A stretch of 64,000 nucleotides of DNA from JBLNCE01 sp050260415 (GTDB taxonomy: Bacteria > Bacillota > UBA4882 > JAAYXC01). The stretch's first letter is position 1; every line of letters starts with the position of its first letter. The notes below the pieces were generated by a model that was not told where the DNA came from, made no database searches, and saw nothing but the letters and a program-made list of their open reading frames with translations. Positions 58,554 to 64,000 of this stretch are shown here, in pieces. The stretch covers positions 1 through 64,000 of the forward strand of contig JBLNCE010000055.1 in NCBI GenBank assembly GCA_050260415.1, in the 5' to 3' direction. The position numbers and the translations under genes were made by a program.

Positions 58554-60004
58554 ACCAGTACAAACGCCCCAATATCCTCATCTTCATGACCGACCAGGAA
58601 CAGGCGCAGGTAACCCTGTCCGGCCATCCCTGTCTCACGCCGACCCTCGACCGGGTGGCCCGGGAGGGGATCCGGTTCACCTCCGCCTACCCCCCGATGG
58701 CCCACTGCTGCCCGTCCAGGGCGTCTTTCATGACCGGGCTTTACCCGTCGCAGCACGGGATCCATAACAACGTCCTCAACGAACAGGCCATCGGCCGCTC
58801 CCTCCGGCCCGGAGTGCGGACTTTCTCCGAGATGCTGAGGCAAGCCGGCTATCGAATGTTCTTCAGCGGCAAATGGCATGTCTCGGCCACCGAAACACCG
58901 GCGGACAGGGGTTGGGAGGAACTGCACGTCACCGCGAGCATCCATGAATATCACGGGAGCCGCCGCGACACGTTCAAAGCGATGGACTACCGTCAGACGG
59001 AAACGCCTCGCAAGCGGGGTGAATTGCGGCGTCCGGGATGGGGGCCGCGTCCGCTTTACGGGACGGCGGCGCACGGCTATGCCGAGGACGGCGACTACAT
59101 CGTGGTCAAAAAGGCCGTGGACCGGTTGGCGCGGCTCAAAGAGAGCCCGGATCCATGGTGCATGTATGTGGGGGTCAAGGGTCCGCACGATCCGTTCGTG
59201 GTCCCGGAAAAGTACGCTCGGATGTACGATCCCGGGGAAATCCCGCTGCCGCCCAATTATCACGACGATCTGCGGGACAAGCCGGCCGTCTACCGGCGGA
59301 TGCGAAAGGTCTTCAGCCAGCTGACCGAGGACGAAGTCAAGGAATCCATCGCTCACTACTGGGGATATTGCAGCATGATGGACGATCTCTTCAGCGAAGT
59401 TTTGACCGCCCTGGAAGACAGCGGGCAGAAGGACGACACGCTGGTGATCTTCCTCTCCGACCACGGGGAGCATTGCGGCGCCCATGGTTTGTACGCCAAG
59501 GGCCTCAGTGCTTTCGACGAGGGTTACCGGGTCCCCTGCGTCATGCGCTGGCCCGCTTTCATCGATAGCCCCGGCCGCTCGGTCGACGCCTTTGTAACGT
59601 TGATGGACATCGCGCCGACACTGATCGAGATCGCGGGAGCGGAGAAGCTCCCCGCATGCGCCGGGGAAAGCCTGGTTCCGTTCCTGGCGGGGGAAATGCC
59701 TGGCAAGTGGCGGGAAGAAATCTTTGCCCAGTGCAACGGGGTCGAGGTCTACCACACCAGCCGAATGATACGCACCAAGGAGTACAAGTTCGTTTACCAT
59801 CCCACCGATATCGACGAATTGTACGATCTGGAGCACGATCCCCACGAACTACATAATCTTGCCGACCGACCGGAAGCCGCCCCGATTAAGGAAGAACTCT
59901 ATCGATTGATGTGGGAGAACGCCTTTAGATACGAAGACACCATCTTCAATCCATACCTGACCGTCGCCACGGCTGACTTTGGCCCGGCCCTGGTGAACAA
60001 GTGA
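58550..60004 (+). CDS. Type I sulfatase
   Basis: Type I sulfatases hydrolyse sulfate esters with a formylglycine made from Cys or Ser. The 484-residue protein has NILIFMTDQEQ, the CXPSR motif with Cys53 (HCCPSRASFMTGLYPSQHG), GKWHVS, KGPHDPF and LVIFLSDHGEHCG metal ligands, and the ELYDLEHDPHELHNLAD ending seen across the family. No signal peptide, so it is probably cytoplasmic. Its 4-base overlap with the GH57-like gene suggests paired action on a sulfated sugar. The formylglycine-generating enzyme is not in the window. Confidence 0.95.
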   Translation: MNQYKRPNILIFMTDQEQAQVTLSGHPCLTPTLDRVAREGIRFTSAYPPMAHCCPSRASFMTGLYPSQHGIHNNVLNEQAIGRSLRPGVRTFSEMLRQAGYRMFFSGKWHVSATETPADRGWEELHVTASIHEYHGSRRDTFKAMDYRQTETPRKRGELRRPGWGPRPLYGTAAHGYAEDGDYIVVKKAVDRLARLKESPDPWCMYVGVKGPHDPFVVPEKYARMYDPGEIPLPPNYHDDLRDKPAVYRRMRKVFSQLTEDEVKESIAHYWGYCSMMDDLFSEVLTALEDSGQKDDTLVIFLSDHGEHCGAHGLYAKGLSAFDEGYRVPCVMRWPAFIDSPGRSVDAFVTLMDIAPTLIEIAGAEKLPACAGESLVPFLAGEMPGKWREEIFAQCNGVEVYHTSRMIRTKEYKFVYHPTDIDELYDLEHDPHELHNLADRPEAAPIKEELYRLMWENAFRYEDTIFNPYLTVATADFGPALVNK

Positions 60005-60058
60005 GTCCGCTCCCGGGACGGGGGCTGGTTCCAAAATGGCGGAAAGGGGAGACTTGAA

Positions 60059-62296
60059 TTGAGAAAGAGATCCCTGGCCTGGTTCACGGTGCTCTCCATC
60101 CTCTGGCTTCTCGGTCAACTGTGTCTGGCCACCCAGGATACCTCTGCGGCCGGTGTGTCCTATTCCTTTGAACTCAGCGGCTACGACGGCGGCGGTAATC
60201 AGAGTTGCGTCGCCGTCGATCCGTTCCATGCCGGCGTGGTGCTTGACGGGGCCGACATCTCCGGGTTTTACCGTTCCACGAACCATGGAAACGATTGGGC
60301 TTCGGCCAACGACCACGCCCCCGGCAGTCCCCTGCTCTTTACCATCAAGAGCGATTATAAGGTAGCCTCGATCGCATTCTCAAAAAAGACCCCGAACAAA
60401 GTGTACGCCGCAGTCGGCAACCGGGGCGCGGATGGGCGGTTCTTGGTATCCACGGACGGGGGAGAGTCCTGGGAGGCCAGGTCGGACGTACCGCATTTTT
60501 CGGGCGGTAATACGAACGCCCCCGACAAACTGCCCAACCCGCATCCCCGCTCCACCGGCAACCTGATTGCCCTCGATGAAACGAACGGCTTCATCTACGT
60601 CGCCACCTACAAAGACGGGGTCATGCGTTCATCCGATGACGGAAGGACATGGAAGACGATCGGACTGGAAGGCAAGTTTCTCCGCAGCTTGGCGAGGGAT
60701 GATCAGAACCCCGACATCGTTTATGCCTGCGCCTATGGGAATGGTGTTTGGAAAACCACCGACGCGCGCGGTTCCGGGACATTCGCCAAGTTGGCCAACT
60801 CCCCGAAGACGGCCGAAGAACTCATCGTGATCGATCGTCAACTGTACGCGGCCGCCGCGGGTGAAGGTATCTGGAAATCGACCGACGGTGGGCAGACATG
60901 GACGGTGAAGTATGCTCCGGTCAATCCCGACGCGGAGATTAGCTGGTGTTCAATTGACGGTTACGCCGGGGAGAAGGGTCACGTGCTCTATGCCGGCGCT
61001 TGGCGGCCCGTGAAAAATGCTAAAAATCCGACCATGTACGAGAGTATCGTCCGCAGCACCGACGGGGGGGAGAAATGGCAACCGATCACCGTCGACCCCG
61101 CAAAGGTGCATTTCACCATGGGGGGACCGGGGGGCGATCTGTGGTGGCATTCCCAGGGCGAGATCGGCGAATTCACCATGATCGGCAAGGAGCGGTACAT
61201 CCCCACGTACCTGGCGATCGACCCCCTGGATAAATCCCGGCTGTACGCCGCGGGGCGGGCCGGGGTATGGCGGACCGATAACGCCCTGGCCGATTCCCCC
61301 GATTGGTACCCGGCGGTGCATAAAATGAATACCACCATCAACAAGGAAATCGCGGTCGATCCGAAGCAGCCCAACCGGGTTTTCGTGACCGACGTCGATT
61401 GGGTCTTCGTCTACTCCAACGACCAGATGAAGCACATCTGGATGAACCGCCCCGCGGACTTGCTGCTGGGGACGGACATCGAAGTCGATCCCGCCACGAC
61501 GCCTTCCCGGGTCTTCTTGGGGGTCGGCGCGGACAAACAGAACAGCAACGGTGAGATCATATCCATCATCGATCCGTCGGACCCCAAATCGACCTGGAAA
61601 GATGAAGGTTTGTCGGACTGCACCGGCGGGAAGCGTCCGTTGGGCATCGCGCTGGGGCAGGAGAAGGATGGGTCGCCCGTCCTCCTGGCGGCGGTCGAGG
61701 ACAGCGGCATCTGGCGCCGCGCGGCCGGCGTCTGGACCAGGGTATGCGACAAGGCGATGCCCCCGCAAAAGACGCTCTTTGCCTCCTTTGCCTGGGCGCC
61801 CGGGTCCCAGTTCGTTTACTTGTACGACCGCGAAACCGGCGTCTGGCGGTCCGCCGACCGCGGTTTGACCTGGAGCAAGATCTGGGACCAACCCTCTTCA
61901 CAGGAAGCCACCGGGTATCTCGCTCTTGACCCCAAGAACAGCAAGTTGTACGTCTCGACCGTCAAGGGGCTTTATGTGTTGGAGAACCCGGAAGGCGCGG
62001 TCAATCCCGTCCTCGTCAAGGAAGTCTTGGATCCGGGGCCGATTGCTTTTGCCGGCGGTTCGGTATACGTAACGACCCGGATGACCGTCAAACCCGGGGA
62101 AGAAAGACTATCAAACCCAAGGCCGGAAGCCTGTCTCCTGCGCTCCGCCGACGGCGGTAAGACTTGGGTCAATATCGCCGACAAGACTTACCGTTCCGCG
62201 GCCGGCTTGCCCCAGGGCATCGCGGTTGCCCCCGACGGGCGCGTCTATGTCTCCATGGACGGCACGGGCGTTATCGTCGGTACACCGTCGAAATAA
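60059..62296 (+). CDS. Secreted Asp-box (BNR) beta-propeller protein
   Basis: The 745-residue protein starts at TTG 60059 (AAGGGGAGA upstream) with a signal peptide (SLAWFTVLSILWLLGQLCLA). At least six Asp-boxes S-x-D-x-G-x-x-W appear: STDGGESW, SSDDGRTW, STDGGQTW, STDGGEKW, SADRGLTW and SADGGKTW, spread along the chain. Such repeats form the propellers of sialidases, xyloglucanases (GH74) and sortilin-like proteins. I cannot see a sialidase Arg triad, so the enzymatic role is open. It follows the sulfatase by 54 bp and may bind or cut the extracellular glycan. Confidence 0.8.
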   Translation: MRKRSLAWFTVLSILWLLGQLCLATQDTSAAGVSYSFELSGYDGGGNQSCVAVDPFHAGVVLDGADISGFYRSTNHGNDWASANDHAPGSPLLFTIKSDYKVASIAFSKKTPNKVYAAVGNRGADGRFLVSTDGGESWEARSDVPHFSGGNTNAPDKLPNPHPRSTGNLIALDETNGFIYVATYKDGVMRSSDDGRTWKTIGLEGKFLRSLARDDQNPDIVYACAYGNGVWKTTDARGSGTFAKLANSPKTAEELIVIDRQLYAAAAGEGIWKSTDGGQTWTVKYAPVNPDAEISWCSIDGYAGEKGHVLYAGAWRPVKNAKNPTMYESIVRSTDGGEKWQPITVDPAKVHFTMGGPGGDLWWHSQGEIGEFTMIGKERYIPTYLAIDPLDKSRLYAAGRAGVWRTDNALADSPDWYPAVHKMNTTINKEIAVDPKQPNRVFVTDVDWVFVYSNDQMKHIWMNRPADLLLGTDIEVDPATTPSRVFLGVGADKQNSNGEIISIIDPSDPKSTWKDEGLSDCTGGKRPLGIALGQEKDGSPVLLAAVEDSGIWRRAAGVWTRVCDKAMPPQKTLFASFAWAPGSQFVYLYDRETGVWRSADRGLTWSKIWDQPSSQEATGYLALDPKNSKLYVSTVKGLYVLENPEGAVNPVLVKEVLDPGPIAFAGGSVYVTTRMTVKPGEERLSNPRPEACLLRSADGGKTWVNIADKTYRSAAGLPQGIAVAPDGRVYVSMDGTGVIVGTPSK

Positions 62297-62747
62297 CCGC
62301 CAAGCGCGGCTTTGTGCTGATCCGCGAATCATGCGTGGTATCGGGACGGCATCTTATGGAACGCACCAAATCAAAAGCTTGTGGGCGTCGGAGACACGCG
62401 ATATAACCGCGTTTTTCCGCCCCTGACATCTTTCGGACTAGGTGCGTTCCATAATGATGGCCAAGGCGACTTTCGCGATAGTGAATTAGTTGCCATAAAT
62501 ACCAGATTATTGAAAGTAGTCTTTCTATTTCTAGACAACCCTCGACCTCTTAAGAGCGGTGTGAAAAACCCGATCTTAACCACGAAACACGCGAAATACA
62601 CGAAAAATAGACGATTCGGTCTGATTTGTTTCATAGTCGTTCCGACTTTATGAATAAAGGAGATGAGGACAAAAGAATCCAGAATTTAAATTAACGTGGC
62701 CCATTATTACTTTAGTTACAAAATCTAAAAAGAAGAAAGGGTGAAAA
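62297..62747. other. Non-coding, AT-richer intergenic stretch
   Basis: I see no gene. It contains a fragment GGTGTGAAAAACCC like the start of repeat B (about 62558), CCACGAAACACGCGAAA-type reiterated sequence (about 62580-62610) and a possible promoter (TTGTTT, 17 bases, TATGAA, about 62627-62655). A base-composition drop relative to neighbours suggests acquired DNA. Confidence 0.4.
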
Positions 62748-64000
62748 ATGGTGACCATAAGACGAATTATGGGGGTAGCAGTACTTATCGCTCTTGGCCT
62801 CTTTTTGTTCGCGACAGTTGCGACAGGCGCCACCAACACCTTCAATCCCGCGGCGGACGCTTATGTCATGAGTGAAAACCCAACCACAAACTATGGTACG
62901 GCGGATGTCGAGATCATCAAAGGCGCCGGGGGAACCCTCAAGCGTGAAGCCTATATTCGCTTTGACCTTAGCGGCCTGGGAGCAAGCAGCGTCACCGGCG
63001 CAACGCTCAAGCTCTACGCGACCAACCTGCCAAACGGAGGCACGCCCGGCGTAAAGGTTATGTCAGTCAACGCGGATACATGGACGGAGACCGGAATCAT
63101 CTGGAACAACAAGCCCGCTTACAACGGTACGCCGCTCCATACGGTGACTATTAGCGCCATTAACACTTGGTACAGCTTCGATATTACCTCTTTGGTAAAC
63201 AGCAGCCTGGCAACTGGTGACAAGCAGATCTCGCTGGCTCTCATCGGCTTGAGCACCGAGAATCTTTCCATCCAGTTCAGCAGCAGAGAAGCGGCCAGCA
63301 ACATACCTGTGCTGGAAGTAACGACCAGCGATTCATCAACGCCGACACCAACACCAACACCGACCCCGACCCCGACCCCAACTCCAACTCCAACATCTAC
63401 TCCGGGGGGAGCGAGCACTTTCAATCCCGCGGCGGACGCGTATGTCATGAGTGAAAATCCAACCAAAAACTATGGCACGGCTAATGTCGAGATCGTCAAA
63501 GGCGCCGGGGGAACCCTCCAGCGTGAAGCCTATATTCGCTTTGACCTTAGCAGCCTGGCGGTAAGCAATGTTACCAGCGCAACCTTCAAGCTCTATGCCT
63601 CTAACCTGCCAAACGGAGGCACACCCGGCGTAAGAGTCATGTCCGTCAACTCGGATGCCTGGACGGAAACCGGAATCACCTGGGACAACAAGCCCGTCTA
63701 TAACGGTACGCCGCTCTATACCGCGACTATTATCGCCATCAATACTTGGTACAACTTCGATCTCACCGCGTGGGTAAACAGCAACCTGGCATCGGGTGAC
63801 AAGCAGATCTCGCTGGCACTCGTCGGCTTGAACACCGAAAATCTATCCATCCAGTTCAGCAGCAGAGAAGCGGCCAGCAATAGGCCCGTGCTTGAAGTGA
63901 CGACGGCAAGCAGCGTTACACCTACGCCCACCCCTACTCCGACACCGACGGTAACACCGACGCCGACCCCGACATCGACCCCGACACCTACCCCGACAAC
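62748..64000 (+). CDS. Secreted DNRLRE/CBM96-type modular protein with TP-repeat linkers (runs off the window)
   Basis: The frame begins at ATG 62748 (AAAGGGTG before it) and is open to the end of the window. A signal peptide (MGVAVLIALGLFLFATVATGA) leads into a DNRLRE-type domain (about residues 31-193: TFNPAADAYVMSENP, EAYIRFDLS, WNNKPAYNGT, ISLALIGLS). A linker of alternating Thr-Pro follows (about 198-219), then a second, very similar domain (from about 224), then another Thr-Pro linker at the window edge. The two domains are near-identical in DNA, so this is a recent duplication. Such proteins stick to carbohydrate or the cell surface. Confidence 0.9.
   Translation, partial: MVTIRRIMGVAVLIALGLFLFATVATGATNTFNPAADAYVMSENPTTNYGTADVEIIKGAGGTLKREAYIRFDLSGLGASSVTGATLKLYATNLPNGGTPGVKVMSVNADTWTETGIIWNNKPAYNGTPLHTVTISAINTWYSFDITSLVNSSLATGDKQISLALIGLSTENLSIQFSSREAASNIPVLEVTTSDSSTPTPTPTPTPTPTPTPTPTSTPGGASTFNPAADAYVMSENPTKNYGTANVEIVKGAGGTLQREAYIRFDLSSLAVSNVTSATFKLYASNLPNGGTPGVRVMSVNSDAWTETGITWDNKPVYNGTPLYTATIIAINTWYNFDLTAWVNSNLASGDKQISLALVGLNTENLSIQFSSREAASNRPVLEVTTASSVTPTPTPTPTPTVTPTPTPTSTPTPTPT

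Noticed and set aside
1..64000. tRNA, rRNA, CRISPR arrays, prophage or transposase genes
   Set aside because: I looked for their typical motifs on both strands and saw none; a tRNAscan or Infernal run would be needed to exclude short RNAs.

Overview
The window reads as a chromosomal segment of an uncultured, GC-rich, diderm, spore-forming member of the Bacillota (Limnochordia-like or a related deep class; this placement is inference). Two sets of genes point that way. One builds a Gram-negative-type outer membrane: BamA, TamB, LpxD, several OmpH/Skp-like chaperones, a secretin, and beta-barrel proteins ending in Phe. The other is typical of endospore formers: YpeB, YwmB-like, SspH-type SASP, a SigF/SigB-like sigma factor and an S55 (SpoIVB-type) protease. 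I saw no rRNA, tRNA, CRISPR array or intact transposase.

Layout. 1-8 kb: the end of an outer-membrane protein, an LCP protein, ComB, FolB, then a promoter and a structured, terminator-ending leader in front of DUF2520-panB-panC, followed by panD, rlmH and ypeB. 8-11 kb: a large secretin on the minus strand. 11-26 kb: an envelope-biogenesis cluster on the plus strand (S55 protease, TamB, sigma factor, two unknown envelope proteins, BamA, four Skp-like or coiled-coil proteins, LpxD). 26-31 kb: small envelope and unknown genes (beta-barrel, BON-repeat protein, YwmB-like, flavin reductase) with several palindromic repeats. 31-48 kb: a DapF-like isomerase lacking both catalytic cysteines, then an amino-sugar-type catabolic locus: decayed permease remnant, two SIS isomerases flanking a ROK repressor, NagA, a binding protein with two permeases, a PPi-type phosphofructokinase, class II aldolase, FucI-like isomerase, TIM-like isomerase, LarA-like racemase, a 53-residue membrane protein and a TauE/SafE exporter. 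48-57 kb (minus): the primary sigma factor with a perfect consensus promoter, then an RbsB/A/C-type transporter with a Gfo/Idh dehydrogenase and a UroD-family protein, and sspH. 57-64 kb (plus): a GH57-like enzyme translationally coupled to a sulfatase, a secreted Asp-box protein, and a DNRLRE/CBM96-type modular surface protein that runs off the window.

How it fits together. The 11-26 kb block would export, fold and lipidate the outer membrane. The 32-64 kb block looks like a carbohydrate-use region for (possibly sulfated) amino-sugar glycans: external hydrolysis and desulfation, two transporters, deacetylation, isomerisation or deamination, phosphorylation with PPi, aldol cleavage, triose isomerisation, and export of an anionic end product. 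Two AT-rich promoter-operators with matching inverted repeats tie the ROK repressor to this locus. Several families of palindromic repeats occur between genes, including an about 175-bp MITE-like element that in one place is flanked by an 11-bp direct repeat inside another repeat.
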